In this document: piece after piece, positions 47,990 through 60,465 of the stretch
Layout: each line of letters begins with the position of its first letter
Position numbering within the stretch: the first letter of the stretch is position 1
Assembly (NCBI GenBank): GCA_013396655.1
Contig: WBMV01000778.1
Location: forward strand, 460,442-524,441
Source of the DNA: Campylorhamphus procurvoides
Taxonomy: Eukaryota; Chordata; Aves; Passeriformes; Dendrocolaptidae
Direction of reading: 5' to 3'
Length of the DNA: 64,000 nt
Notes under the pieces: model-generated
The model's input: the letters and a program-made list of their open reading frames with translations, nothing else
Databases searched by the model: none
What the model was told of the DNA's origin: nothing
Made by a program: the position numbers and the translations under genes

Positions 47990-50320
47990 CTTTCCTCCAG
48001 CATTCCTCAAGGACAGCATAGGCTGTGCAGAGGTACAGGCAGAGAGGTAGGTCTGTGCTGCCGGCACATGGGATGCAGACACTGAAGCAAGAGACATCGT
48101 GTAGTGAGGGTTGTTCTAGGTGAGATGATTGGCAGCTCTAGAAAAAGACATTTTGTGGAGCCAAGAAAAAGGGAAAGCACTATTACCACCCCTAAAGGCA
48201 TCTCATGAATTCTTAGGAGGAGAGATGGTCCTTTCAGAAAGAGGCACTGAAATGGTCTTCCAGATCCCCTCTTGCACAGGTGTGAGTTTTCTAGAGATTT
48301 AGAGGCATGAAAATCTGAGGCTTAATTCCACTTATATAAGGCTGTCAAAACTTACTCCAGAATAAAACAGTGGGGAACATCTTTAGTCTTATCCTTACTT
48401 TAAGGTCATGCCTTCAATGTACTTCGAACTATGGAAAAAAACCCTGTTCAGTTTATTTCCCTTTCTTCCAGAAACTCAGCATATGAATAACATACCTAAA
48501 TTACTGCAGAAATGCAGCTAGGGACATACTAGAATAACTGCTCTGAATGTGATTTGATTGGAGATATACAGTGATTCTAGTTTAAAAATACAACTTTAAC
48601 ACAGTTGGTGTAGAAAAAAAGGATCACCTACTTTGATATTTGTCCTATGTCAAAATCTTATTTCCATTTTTTTCTGCTCCTCCGTGACTTCTTCCCTTGC
48701 ACCTTGGCATCGCACGATTTTCAAGTAATCCCCACCATTTTCAAAAACTGTTTAAAAATTGGAATGCTCAACTCCCTATTGAATTGTGGACTCACAATTT
48801 GAGGCGGAATCTGCAGACCTTAACAGAGATAAAATCCATATTGACCCTGGGCTCTTTGATGGCATATGGCAAATGTCACTTGAGTTATTAACAGCCAAAC
48901 AATAATGGGCTCTGTTCTGTATTTGAGGAAGCCTTTACCAATGAATTGGAGGAGATTTCTTCCTAATCCCAGATGCCGATTAGTTTATATTCTGATCCAC
49001 ACAGTTTGCTAACCTTTATGATTTTTATACTAGCTGGAATGAGTGCAGAAGCTGTTATTCAGCCTATAAATGGCTAATCATTTTTGAAATTTTAGATTAG
49101 AAATGTACATTTAAAATGTTGAATTTAAATCTAATCCTTTGTTCACTCATCAGTGCAGACTGTTTCAGGATATTTGTTACTACACTGAAAAAAATCTTTC
49201 TCTCTCTTGGAAGTGGCATTTATATTTCCTATTCCTGTGCACCAGTGTTTTAAAGAGCAATATCTTGTTAGGCACAAGGGATGAAACCTGATCCTTGTGT
49301 CCTGGGGAGCTGGGACTCCTTTGTGTCAGAAAGCCTCAGCCAGAAAAGCACACATGCATCACTTGACTTTCAGAAGTAATCCCTTGGTTTTCAGCTACTC
49401 ATGTGGAGTTAGCCACATGGGTTAGTGTCCAGGGCTGGAGTCCCAAAATGAATCATTTCCAGCTTCTGCATTTCTCAGGACAGCGATGTTGGTAAAAGTA
49501 AGGTGGTGACAGCAGTGCTTTCTCGGACATGAAGCAAGGGAAAAGGAAACATTTTAACATTAGAGTCAGTGAAAACTACTATGTTATCTTCTCCTTGTGA
49601 CTCACATTAACTATTTATCACAACTCCAAATCAAACAGACTCATCAGGGTTTTTCTCTTTAACACAGCCGTTCCCTCCCTGCCCAGTATCGGGGCTGCTG
49701 TCCTGGGATCTGTGTCAGCTGCAGCCCCAAGCTGTTCAGTCGTTCACCCAAACCTTTGGGTTTTTTTCTGGCTGATGTCAAACTAAATTCATTTCCAGGC
49801 ATGTTCCTCTGTGGGAGGAAAAAAAATAAATCGCTGAATGATTCCAAATCCTAAATGTCCAGCATGCTTTCTGCCATCTCCCAGTAGTATTTTGGTAGAT
49901 CCCATTAAAAATGCTCTACAAACCAGTGTGTTTCAGTGCAGTATATTCCAATGGTGGTTTCACATCACTCATGCCCACGTGAGGAGAACAGAGTGAGAAG
50001 GTCAACTCAAAATGTGAGATCGATTTGAGAGCAGACAGTGAATCCCGCAGACCTGTATGAGGTCCCTGAGCTCTGAGTGGTCTTCTGAGCGCAGATGGAG
50101 GGACAGTGGTTGCAAGAGAGGAACATGAAATGTGTCCCAGGTGTATGTGTTGCCCTCCTAATAGTATCCCACGTGCCACACAGCAGGCTTTTTAGCAGAA
50201 GTCCACAGCAGCTGTTCTGGGGTGCTATGAAAGGGTGCTGTCCTGCCTGTGTTTCTCAGGGTGTGCAAGGGGTTAACCCCAGAGGAAAGATCCTTTACCT
50301 GCAGAACCCTTTGGTGGATG

Positions 50321-50374
50321 GGAATTCCTTAGGTGGAGCCGTTCTGTGAGAAGATCAGCAGGAATTCCTTAGGT
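50321..50374 (+). repeat. direct repeat GGAATTCCTTAGGT, 40 bp apart
   Basis: Identical 14-mers at 50321-50334 and 50361-50374. The second runs into a consensus donor (TTAG|GTAAGT). Confidence 0.85.
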
Positions 50375-51501
50375 AAGTTACGTTTTTGCAGTCGATTATA
50401 CATCTCATGTAATTGTATCCAATATAGAGAGAATTTTTTCATCACTCTTTGAACTCACCATGCGCGCGACCCTGCCATGTGAGGTAGAAATAGACTTGTT
50501 CTTTCTCTGAACAGCAGGATGTGAAATGGTTTTGTGATCTCCTTTCCATAATGGACAAATGCCCTGCGTAGAGTTTCAGCAGCTTGGGGTTCCTTCAAAG
50601 TAGTCTACTGGGGGTGGCAAAAAGGAAAAACCTGCTGGAGATACTGAATATCTTAAAACCAGAGAATTAATTAAGTGTTAAAAAAAAAAAAAGAAAGAAA
50701 AAAGAAATGTCCCTATGCTTTTAAGGTGTTTTCTGTTGTACTACAGAGAATCCAGAGCAAATAATTTGGTAATAAATCATATTCACTAAACAATAACCAA
50801 ATGTTGAGTCACTACATTCAAGGAAAGCCAGACATAATCTTAACCAAAATGTGGCCTGATACAAATTCCCTGAATAATCTAGCCTACCTCAGCCATACAA
50901 CCACTTTCCACAGAAGTTTTGACTGCTGGAAAATTCTCTTAGGTGCAAATTTTTATTTTTATTTTTTTTTATTTTGAATAAGAATAATAGTGGAAGGGTT
51001 CAAAGTTATGCAGGTATTGAAGGTTCTAATTAAATAATTCATGTCTAAGTCAAAGTGAAAAATCCAATAACTGTAATGGTATATAAAGCTGCTGAAAGGT
51101 GTTTTAAATATATGCATCTATAAAGCTTCATAGCTGGATTTCTGGCCCAGCTTTCTCTACTCATATAAATCCTTCTCTTTCCTCTCTGTGTTATCCCATC
51201 TTATGTCTGTCACAGAATGCTGCGCTGATTCAGGCGCTGGGATCCTCCCTATAGACACAGGCAATAAAAGCACTTATATCCTACCTTTTTTCTTTTTATT
51301 AAGCCCTCAAAGTCACAGAAACTCTGGTGACTGAAGAGTAAATGTATGGCTCCAAAGATGGTCTGTTTTAAAATACTTTTCTGGCTTTACTGCTAGTTTG
51401 GAATTTAAACTAGTCACATATTTTCTATAGAAAACAATTTTTGATGGGAAAAATGCAGTTTGAAATAAATGGGGAAGTGTCTGCTTTAATCAAAAACTAT
51501 C

Positions 51502-51520
51502 TTTTTTTTTTTTTTTTTTT
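51502..51520. repeat. poly-T tract (19)
   Basis: Run of 19 T followed by CAG, so it also resembles a plus-strand splice acceptor. No coding frame follows. Confidence 0.9.
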
Positions 51521-54500
51521 CAGTTTTCAGCATTGACAGACTTGGAAAATTTTCCAGTCCCTTTCCCTCAGAACATTGTTATGATGAAGACTATATAAAA
51601 ATTGAAAGTGTATCCTAAAAGACAGAGATTTTCTTTTCCTTTGGTATTTTTCATGTACTGCAATATACTGTATATCTCAACTGCTTTGAAGTCAATGGGA
51701 GCCTTTTCATTGATTTTAATGGCAGCTGGATCAGACCTTTAGTGAAAAGCAATGTGCAAAGGTGCTGTGCTAACTTCAAACTAGAAACAAATCCTTTTAG
51801 GTGAGTAGCACCTAATGGCAGCTTGGGCTTTGCCAAGGGAAAATGATGCCTGCTGGGGCACTATTTTTTTTGCACTTTCAGTGCTGGTCCATATGCAACC
51901 AGCCCTTTGGTGCCCAGACCCTGCTTATGTGGAATAGGAGATAGAAAAGACTATTTTTTACAGTGACTTGATAGTGAGTCTTAGAATAAACAGATGCAGG
52001 AGACTAGTAGGGTTACAGTGAGGGTGGCTATACAGGGAGAGGCTGCCTATAATTGAGAAAGCTTTGCCACATTTGATTCTGGGAAGGGTGTTCTTTCAAT
52101 GTGGTGTGTTTTGATAAGCGGTATGAGAATTTTTAAAGTCAATAACTTGGTTTATAAACTTCAGCTCAGCCGGACTTAATCCTGCAGCTAGTAAATCCGC
52201 AGACCAAGTAGCCCAGCTGTGTCCTCATTTGTTAAGATCTTAAACCCAAGAAGACGTCTGGGATGCTGAATTTTTTTTTTCTTTTTTATATAAAGCTTAA
52301 TAAAGGCAGATAGAAATAAGATGTGCAGCAAACCCAGTTCTTTCAGCAAAAAGAGGGACAGGAAAGATGCATTTAAATAATCTTTGGCTGGCCCAAATTT
52401 GGAACCTGTGTCTGTAAACCTCATCTCTGCCTGAGGGAAAATACAGCAATCAGGCTGATTTGAGGAGCACATAAGCACATGCCTACAGCTTCTTGTCTTA
52501 GGTGTATTTTCCTAAGCAGGGATACTTTACTGATTTGAAGCCTGTGCCACATCGTCGTATTTTGTAGAATGAGAGTCTCACCCTGTCACTCCTGAGCAAA
52601 ATCTTTGGGAATAAATCCCAGGGCTTGCGTGGTTCTCTGTTAAATGGAACTGCAAATCTGAGCACACACAGAGCCTGTGACAGGGCTGGGGCTCTAATGA
52701 AGAAATCTTTCTCCTTGCAGGAGTGAAAAATTATCAATAATTTAAATTATTTTTATTGCTCTCTACACTGTTAATGAATATTATAGATTATTTGATGCAA
52801 TATATTAATAAAGACAATGCACACTAAAGAAAGAGCCTCAACATGGCCCTGTTTAAGAAAGCCAGATATAGTGCAGCTGTAACTTCTTTAAGAAGCCATC
52901 CATTATTTGTAACACCTTTTAAAACTCTTTATTGCTTTATATTTAGCAAATGCTGGTATATCCTTCTCTCCTTCTGTTTCCAGCTGAGTTTGATGTTAAT
53001 ATGGCATTTTTAGCTTATTTCAGTGCAGATGGTGAGATATACAAGTAGACACTCTACATAGAGCCTACTCAGATTCCCTGTGAGATCCATGTGAATTTTG
53101 GCCACTGACTTCAATGGGTGCAGAAGTGAGCCTAGCACAAGAGATTGCAATATTGTTTGCCTTGTAAAGGAGAGACTGAATGCAGATATTTATGATTACA
53201 GAGAACATAAATAAAACTGGAGCAGCTATTTCTTTTTTTTCCCCCTCCACTCTTTTCCCAAGGGGAAGAGAAAAATAAGTGTGTTTCATTGAAGTAGGTT
53301 GCACATAAATTTTGAGTCCATGGAAGGAAATATTTCCTCACACTGCACTGTAGACAGGCTTTTAAGACAAGTGCTACTGTGGGGCAGAGACCCAAAGTAA
53401 TTTTCAAAAGTATTCAGTAATTTTGGGGGTCATGGTCCCAAATAGTCAGACCACAAACTGAAGAGCACTGAATAATTCTTCTGGTAGATGCACCATCTCT
53501 CTTCACATTAAGAAGGGACATCACACACTTCTTCAGGAACCTAGTATGAAACCCGGTTCCCAGACAGGAGACAAATTCCCTTATTCTCCATGGGATACCA
53601 CTTTCATGCCCAGAAGTTGCTGGTGCAGGGTAGAGCACTACTAGCATAGGACTAGCACAATTTGCTTGGAAAGAAGCAGCAAAACACCACAAACCAGGCA
53701 GTTATGGAAATACGCTTGTGATAATTTGGGAAATCTGTTTATGGATGATTTAGGATTTCTGTCTGTAGCTGTAAAGATGACCCCATGAACTTCTACAGTA
53801 GATAGGCAATTAAATATTTGCTGACTGAACATAATTCCACCAGACTAGGGACATTCAGTGTTAATGATTGTCAGCCAGGTGCAGAGAGGAGTTTGGTGAG
53901 CTGAAACTCTTCAAAGGCAGGATGAAAACTGCAATTCTGGCTGAGCCCTAGCAGTACTCTGCTGGGTTGGTTTACTGTGCAGAGCCTTGGAAAGGTGTTT
54001 TAGCCAACTTGGTTGATAATCTCAGCTGACCAGTTTGGACAAAAATCTCTTCTGGCCAACTTGACCAAAGGTTGCCTTAAACACCTTGAATAGGTGGCTG
54101 TTGCTCATCTCTCCAGCTCATAAAAATGTTGTGGGTTAGGCCATATTCGTATGAGGCATGAGGCAGGCAGAGCTGCCCAGACAAGGTCAATGAAAAGTGA
54201 TAGAGCAAACTGGCCTTCAGCAAAGACTATTTGGTTAGAAAAGGACATTTGGGTCTAGTCGGAGAATCCTATACTAGTCCTGTACCCATTACCTGCTGCC
54301 CCACTGCCTTCAAAAACCAGGCCTTGAACCCAGGGCATCAACATTGCTGGTGTTTGTTAGAAATTGTGCTTTGAATTGATTACATGTGGAGAATTGATAG
54401 AGTCAAAATACTTTGGGGTGAGGGTTGGGACTGATAGTTTTCTTAACTTCTGGCACAGGGAGAAAGGGAGACGGATGAGTGAGTGCACTTGCTATGTCAG

Positions 54501-57064
54501 TTGTCTGTACATTTGTTGAATTTACATTTCCAGCAAAAAGGCCAGTGGTCTTATAAAAAAAGGCAGAGAGAAATGGAGATTACAGCACACTGTTGATCAG
54601 ATTATAGATATTTATTCAAGTAGGTCAAATTTTGCGACTTATCTGCTTATCAGTGTCTATCAAAAAATTAAACATAGCTTCAAAAGGTACAGCATTTACA
54701 CTAATGTTCAAGTCAGTGGAATATCACTGGTTTTTACTTCACCACCTCACAGAAATAATAATTGCCACAAAACCCTGCTGTCTCAACAAGTCCTTACAGT
54801 ATCATGTTACCCTGTTCTCAGTATGGCCACAAGTGATGCTCAGAGAGCTCTCCTGGGAGGCCTTGCTGAAATCCAGGTTTGTGCAGGAGTGCACACACAG
54901 GGAGCTCATTGTAGGGCTGGGGTCCGAGGCCTCATTATATTTAAAAAAATCCGAGGTGTTAGGCTATTAAATATCAACAGAATGAGACTCAGCTATATTT
55001 CCCTGGATAAATGAGCACATTTGCTTTAATATTGCAGTGTTCACATTTAGATTTTCTTTCTGCAGTTTTATTCACTTATTTTCTAATTCAGAAAATGCAC
55101 TAATTTGCAGGTTTGCCCATTCCTGATATGAATTAGGCTGCTTTTACTGTGTAGTAAAATTAAAAACCACAGACTAGCAATAATATCTGTACTGAAAAAC
55201 ACCCTCCTTAATTAAGCAATAGGACATGAAAGGCTGTATATTTCTGAGTCATTATAGCACACCTCATGTTGTTTTATAAGGCATGAAATCTAATGCAGAG
55301 TGACCACCCAAGAATTGTAGTAATTGCCCTAAAAACATTGCCTGAAGTGCCTGGTTGCTATTGTGAAATGCAATCAAGATGTAAAAATAAGGATTAAAGA
55401 GAGACCTGTGCATGAAAAGAATCCTCTCAGCTATGGCTGCTGCCCTCCATGACAGCCTCTTACTCCAGACAAGTCTTGTGGAAAGTTTTAAAGAATGTAA
55501 TTGAATGGTGAAAGTGCAATTAAAGATCTGTAAATTCGTTGTAAACAGTAAGGAGTTCTTGACATCAAATTGTTTAAGGGAATTAAACCCACTTATAGGC
55601 AGGATCTCACATGCTCGCCTGAATTCTTTAGGTTTTTGTTTAGGTTTTCACAGACTCTTCTTGTTTTCAAGTTTTAGCTAGGATTTTTTTTGGCATTTAG
55701 TTAATCACTTCTACATAAACAATAATTAAATGGCCATCACCTTGGAAACTGGCTGCAATGTTAATCTTGAACTCAAATATAGGGTCTGGTAGAGCCAATA
55801 AAGCAATTAACCCAATTTGTTCAGACCATGAATACAAAAGATAAAACATTAAAAATGTCAAACCTTAGTAGAGGCAAACTTAAGCCACATTTTTCAAGCA
55901 GCCGTGGTCTCTGCTAACCCAGGCAGTGCTCTAGTGTTGTATGTTAATGTGCATAAAGTATTTGGCAAATGCCCATTTTGCTGGGCTGTTCAGTTTCAAA
56001 AAGGGTATATGGAGTCCTGTGTGGTTGTGGTGGGTACCACGGGGTGCTTAAACCAGACTAGGAGTTAGGAAAATAGTGATTACAGCCTGCTATGGATGAA
56101 TAACTGCTTTTGATATGTCCTTGTAGCATCCTGCAGTGATGCATCCAAGGGGGAATACAGGTAAATGTAGTTTACCCCCTTCTAACTTGGACAATGTTGA
56201 GTTTATACCAAACAGGCAGGGATATCTATTTTTTATTTATTACTACACCACTGGAATGATGCCATTCGTGTTCCTCCCAAGAACTCTGCAAAACGCATCA
56301 GTTTAAATGGATGCTTTAGACTTCCCTTCAGGAGAGAGAAGTTAAAAAAGAGAAGGTGACAGACAGCCATAAATACCTTTGCTGGAAACTTTCAACCCAA
56401 CCTTTTTCTTCTTTTTCCCTTCTCCATTTTCGTTTTGAATTTTCTTTAATTGAAACCTCTGTGGCAATTCTAGCCTTCATTGAACATTGAAATGCCAATA
56501 GAGCTGCTCTATAATGGAGGGCTCTGTAGCAAGACTGTACAATAATATCCTGGTGCAATATAACAGTAGGTAGCTGGGGAATGTAATCGATTTCCAAAAG
56601 AACTGGAATGACCCTCCTTGCAGACATGCAGTGCTCTGAAACTCTGCTGACTCCAGCTCCGATCAGTTCTGGTTCACTTCCTTCCTTAAGAGAAGGATGT
56701 TTAATCTTATCGAGAGCCAGTATGCAGCTCTCTTTCCTCCCTTTTTACTTTAAATAGTGTGTGCACCATTATGCAATCATCTTTATTTACCTGTCAAACT
56801 TTACCCAAGTCTCTTTATTAGGGTATATTTATGTAAAGTTGTAAATGTCAGTCCTGGAATTATTTCTTTGTGGGGCAGTGATTGCAGTCTAATGCCAGAT
56901 GCCATCAGCTGAAAGGGAGCAGGTACTGAAAAGGGAAACTGGATTTAAGTGAATCCAGGATTTCTACCAGGGTCATCCTGCATTTCTGTATTAAGGAGTT
57001 CTGATCAGGAGAGCTGTGCTTCCAGTAGAAAAGGTCCTTGATTGTGCATTAACTTGTAACCTCA

Positions 57065-57080
57065 CTATATATATATATAC
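57065..57080. repeat. (TA)n microsatellite
   Basis: About eight TA units. Confidence 0.9.
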
Positions 57081-58150
57081 AATAGCTACAAAATGGTTCT
57101 GCTTGTTTTTTAATGTGCCTTTCAATTTTTAAGAACTTCTGAGATGCTCTTACTGCGGGAGACACACATGAATATTTACAGTTCTGAAATGAAATTCTTC
57201 TTCTCTGTATGTATTCATACGTAGAATCAGGATCTAAGTAAAGTTAAGTTAAGGGACTATGCTTTTGCTGTTTTTTTGATTTCTTGATCTCTCCACATCT
57301 TATAAAGGTCTTCGAAGGGGTAGCACAAAATGAGGCTTGATGTTCAGAAAAACATGACAGAATGTAAGATGTATTTTTGAAATATTTCTTGTTTGAATTG
57401 TAGGAAGCAATGCAAATTATCACAGTGCAGTCAAGTTTCTTGCCCTGTAAATATCCCTTGTTTTACACAGGTACAGCACTGTCTGTTTTTAAATGAGAGA
57501 CTTTATGAAACAGTGCTCCTGATTTAGCAAAGATTTTGCCCTCACTTTCTGTTTCATAAACATGATCTTCAAGTTTCAGAAATCTCCCCTCACAGGTAGA
57601 AGCACTACCAGTTCCCTTTTATAAACAGTTAAATATATTTGCATTTCAGATGAAACTGTCAGACAAACCTAACTCTCCTCTTTAGATCCTTCTTTTGCTG
57701 CTGCTTGTGTTGAATACAGGGTTTATTGTTTCCCTCTTCTCTTTGTTTTCCTCGTTTTATGCCACAGTCACCACAGCCTGTGTCTCAGCTAACCTCTGCT
57801 ACATTCAGTAAAGTTTAAATAACGTTGTAAACCAGCTTTTTATAAAACCCATTTCAGTCAAAGACTTGAAATTCAAAAACATAAACATCAAGTGATCATG
57901 AGGAGCACTCTTTCGCTTGATTCGGCTGCGCCGCTACATCTCACAGTCCTACAGAAGTAGGAAAATGAAACGATCAGTGTTTTTCACAACTTGCGTGCCA
58001 TTTCGGAGTGTGTGCAAAGCTCGCGTTTTAACTAGAGCAGGGTGAAGCAGCCCTTAGCGGTGTTCGGCACCGTCCCCCGTGCGGACAGGTGCGGTGGGCG
58101 GCGGTGCGGTGCGCTCGGCGGGCTGCGGCCGGCAGAGGGCGAGCGCCGCG

Positions 58151-58255
58151 CTGCTGCTGGGGATACTGGGGATGCTGCCGGGCATGCTATTGCTGCTGGG
58201 GATGCTATTGCTGCTGCTGCTGGGGCTGCTGGTGGTGGTGGTGCTGATGCTGCTG
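58151..58255 (+). repeat. CTG-rich imperfect tract
   Basis: Imperfect CTG/CTGGGGATG repeats (GGGGATGCTATTGCTGCTG occurs in near-duplicate), then GGTGGTGGTGGTG. On the plus strand it would encode leucine/valine, on the minus strand serine and threonine. Confidence 0.8.
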
Positions 58256-58258
58256 CCC

Positions 58259-58507
58259 GACCGCTGGACACCCCTGCCCGCTACTCCCTGCTCCCCTGCC
58301 TGCCCGCTGCCCTCTGTGCCTCTGTCCGATCGTTGGACATCCCTGCCCACTGCCCTCTGTGTTCCTGCCGGACCGCTGGACATCCCTGCCCGCTGCCCTC
58401 TGTGTTCCTGCCCGACCGCTGGACATCCCTGCCCGCTGCCCTCTGTGCCCCTGTCCGACCTCTGGACATCCCTGCCCGACAGCTGCCCCTCTGTGCCCCT
58501 GCCTTCC
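58259..58507 (+). repeat. 43-bp minisatellite, about five units
   Basis: Unit begins GACCGCTGGACATCCCTGCC. Exact 43-bp spacing for units at 58328, 58371 and 58414. The first (58259) and last (58457) units carry insertions. Units are about 85-97% alike by eye. More diverged, related CTGCC-rich sequence continues to about 58690. Confidence 0.88.
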
Positions 58508-58790
58508 CGACCTCCGGCATCGCTGCCTGCTGCTCCCTGCCCTCCTGCCAGCCCTCTGGTTCTGCCTGGCCGCTGCCCTCTGCTCCTGCCTGACCACTGT
58601 ACACACTGTACACCTCTGCCTGCCCGCTGCCTGCCCACCCCTGCCTGCTGCCCATCCCTGCCTGCTGCCTGCCCACCCCCTCTCAGCCCCACCGGCCCGC
58701 CTGCAGGTGCTGATCTCAGCGCGTCCCTCCCCAGGTTCAGTGGTAGGGATGTGAACCCATTCCACAAATCATTCCAGTGAGACCCTGAGC

Positions 58791-59982
58791 CTCCTTCCCC
58801 ACTGCCACTGCCCCGCTGTTCATCAGGCACTAATGAGTTCACAGTGTGATTTTTCCCCACTAAATGAAGGTGCTCAGGGACTAAGGACCTTTGCAAAGGT
58901 TCTCACCTCATCACCTCCCACTTTTCTGGGCATTTGCTCCTTTCACCTTTCTTCTCCAGAATAAGAACGGACAATTGTATCAATCTCCTTCTTTCTCCCC
59001 TGAAAAATCCCAAGTCCTTTTAAAACAAAATGTTATGCTGCACACACAATTCACCTTAATAACAAAAAGGAGAAGATGAATGATACCTGAGAGGTATTTA
59101 TCATGTCACTGGTAGTGCTATTGGTGAGCAAGGGGCATTAGAAAACTACCTTGACTAGAATAGAATTAAAATGTGCAATTTTCCCTATGTTTAGGGAAAT
59201 GGGGGAGCACAGGGGAGCTGCTGGGGAAGGCTGGGGAGTGTTTTAAGAATCCGTTTGCAAACAACTGTTAGAATTGCAGGTACATATTTAGTAGCTTTAA
59301 TTCAATCATTGAATCTCCCAGGATTCATGGGTCAGTTAATAAGGTATTACACATTTATCTTCAGAATTAAACGTGAATGCTGAGGTTTTGGCCACTTCTG
59401 TATGGAAAGGTCCCAGTCTGGCACCCACCCCATTGGAATTGAACATCCAGGGTTACACAGACCTTGATGGATGTTTCTGTGTAGCTCATTACCAATGATC
59501 TTTGTGCCATAAACTCAGGGTTTCAGTCCCAAATGTCAGTATTGTCCAAATCTTCCTTTCTTTCTGCAGGTAGCCAACACTCTGTTTTCTGTTTTGCTGT
59601 CTTCTCCATCCAGAAATGTCTTGCGGGTATAAAGCCTGCAAAGGTTTTTTTTGGAAAGGAACACTGTTATGCAAATTGTTGCTTGAAAGAGAGCACAGAC
59701 CTACGCAGTGTAGATTCAGACTGAGCTCTCACTGAGATCTACTATAATGCTTGTCTAAATAACAGAAGGGTTTGCAGAACTGGACAGGTATGCTGCATCT
59801 ATTGATAAAAGCTTTTGGAGACCAAAAGGTGAATTTTGGCATGTCAAATGGCAGCAGAACCATATTCTGTCTGTCACAAATTCTTTTTGGATTTATATTA
59901 TTTCTTTTTAGCTTGCTCAACTCTTTCCTCAGTCTGCCAGAGCCCCTATTTTAGATGAGCACTAGGATGTGGTCATTAGGAT
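58791..59982. other. unique DNA, no gene seen
   Basis: Short frames only (60-63 codons on both strands). No repeat recognised. Confidence 0.45.
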
Positions 59983-60465
59983 GTGACCACAAGGAAGGAC
60001 ATAGACTTACTGAAGTGAGTCCAGAGGTGGTCATGAAGATGATTAGAGGGCTGAAACACCTCTTCTGTGAGGAAAGGCTGAGGGAGTTGGGATTGCTCAG
60101 CATGGAGAAGAGAAGGCTCCAGGGAGACCTTAGTACCACCTTCCGGTACCTAAAGGGGCTTACAAGAAATCTGGAGAGAGACTTTTTACAAGGGCCTCTA
60201 GTGACAGGACAGGGGAGAATGGCTACAAACTGAAAGAGGGTAGGTTTAGATTAGATATTAGGAAGAAATTCTTTCCTGTGAGAGTGATGAGGCACTGGAA
60301 GAGGTTGCCCAGAGGAGCTGTGAATGCCCCCTCCCTGGAAGTGCTCAAGGCCGGGGGACTTTGAGCAATCTGATCTAGTGGAAGGTGTCCTTGCCCATGG
60401 CAGGAGATTTGGAACTGGATGATCTCTAAGGCCACTTCCAACCCGAACCATTCTGTGGTTCTATG
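59983..60465 (+). mobile_element. CR1 LINE fragment, ORF2 C-terminus plus 3' UTR
   Basis: Plus strand. The translation at 59955-60233 contains the CR1 hallmark MKMIRGLKHLFCEERLRELG followed by EKRRLQGDL. The 3' UTR reads GGAAGAAATTCTTTCCTGTG, GAGGTTGCCCAGAGGAGCTG, TCTGATCTAGTGGAAGGTG and CCTTCCTTGCCCATGG-type sequence, ending ATTCTGTG and GTTCTATG. It is 5'-truncated and missing everything upstream of the C-terminal part. Same group as 46390 and 47824. Confidence 0.93.

Larger units (their letters stand above)
47990..58030. other. 10 kb of unique AT-rich DNA, no gene seen
   Basis: No exon or intact repeat is supported. Contents: a 14-bp direct repeat at 50321 and 50361; poly-T at 51502-51520; SINE-like phrases at about 51690 and 53100; (TA)n at 57065-57080; a 99-codon minus frame at 56328-56627 without context. 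The absence of both exons and young repeats over this length is compatible with regulatory non-coding DNA. Confidence 0.45.
58031..58790. other. isolated GC-rich block with minisatellite
   Basis: GC content jumps abruptly from AT-rich flanks. The first ~120 bases are CpG-rich (for example GGTGCGGTGGGCGGCGGTGC), followed by a CTG-rich tract and a 43-bp minisatellite. The plus strand is open for 233 codons (58079-58780) and the minus strand for 280 (58054-58896). The plus reading would have a strongly hydrophobic leucine/valine run at residues ~24-60. Because 43 is not a multiple of three and stop codons are rare in such GC-rich DNA, open frames are expected here. I do not call a gene. It could be a small orphan CpG island. 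Confidence 0.6.

Noticed and set aside
58042..58896. Frames of 131-280 codons on both strands
   Set aside because: Stops are rare in the GC-rich minisatellite and all frames are open. No domain, promoter or splice support, so no CDS is called.
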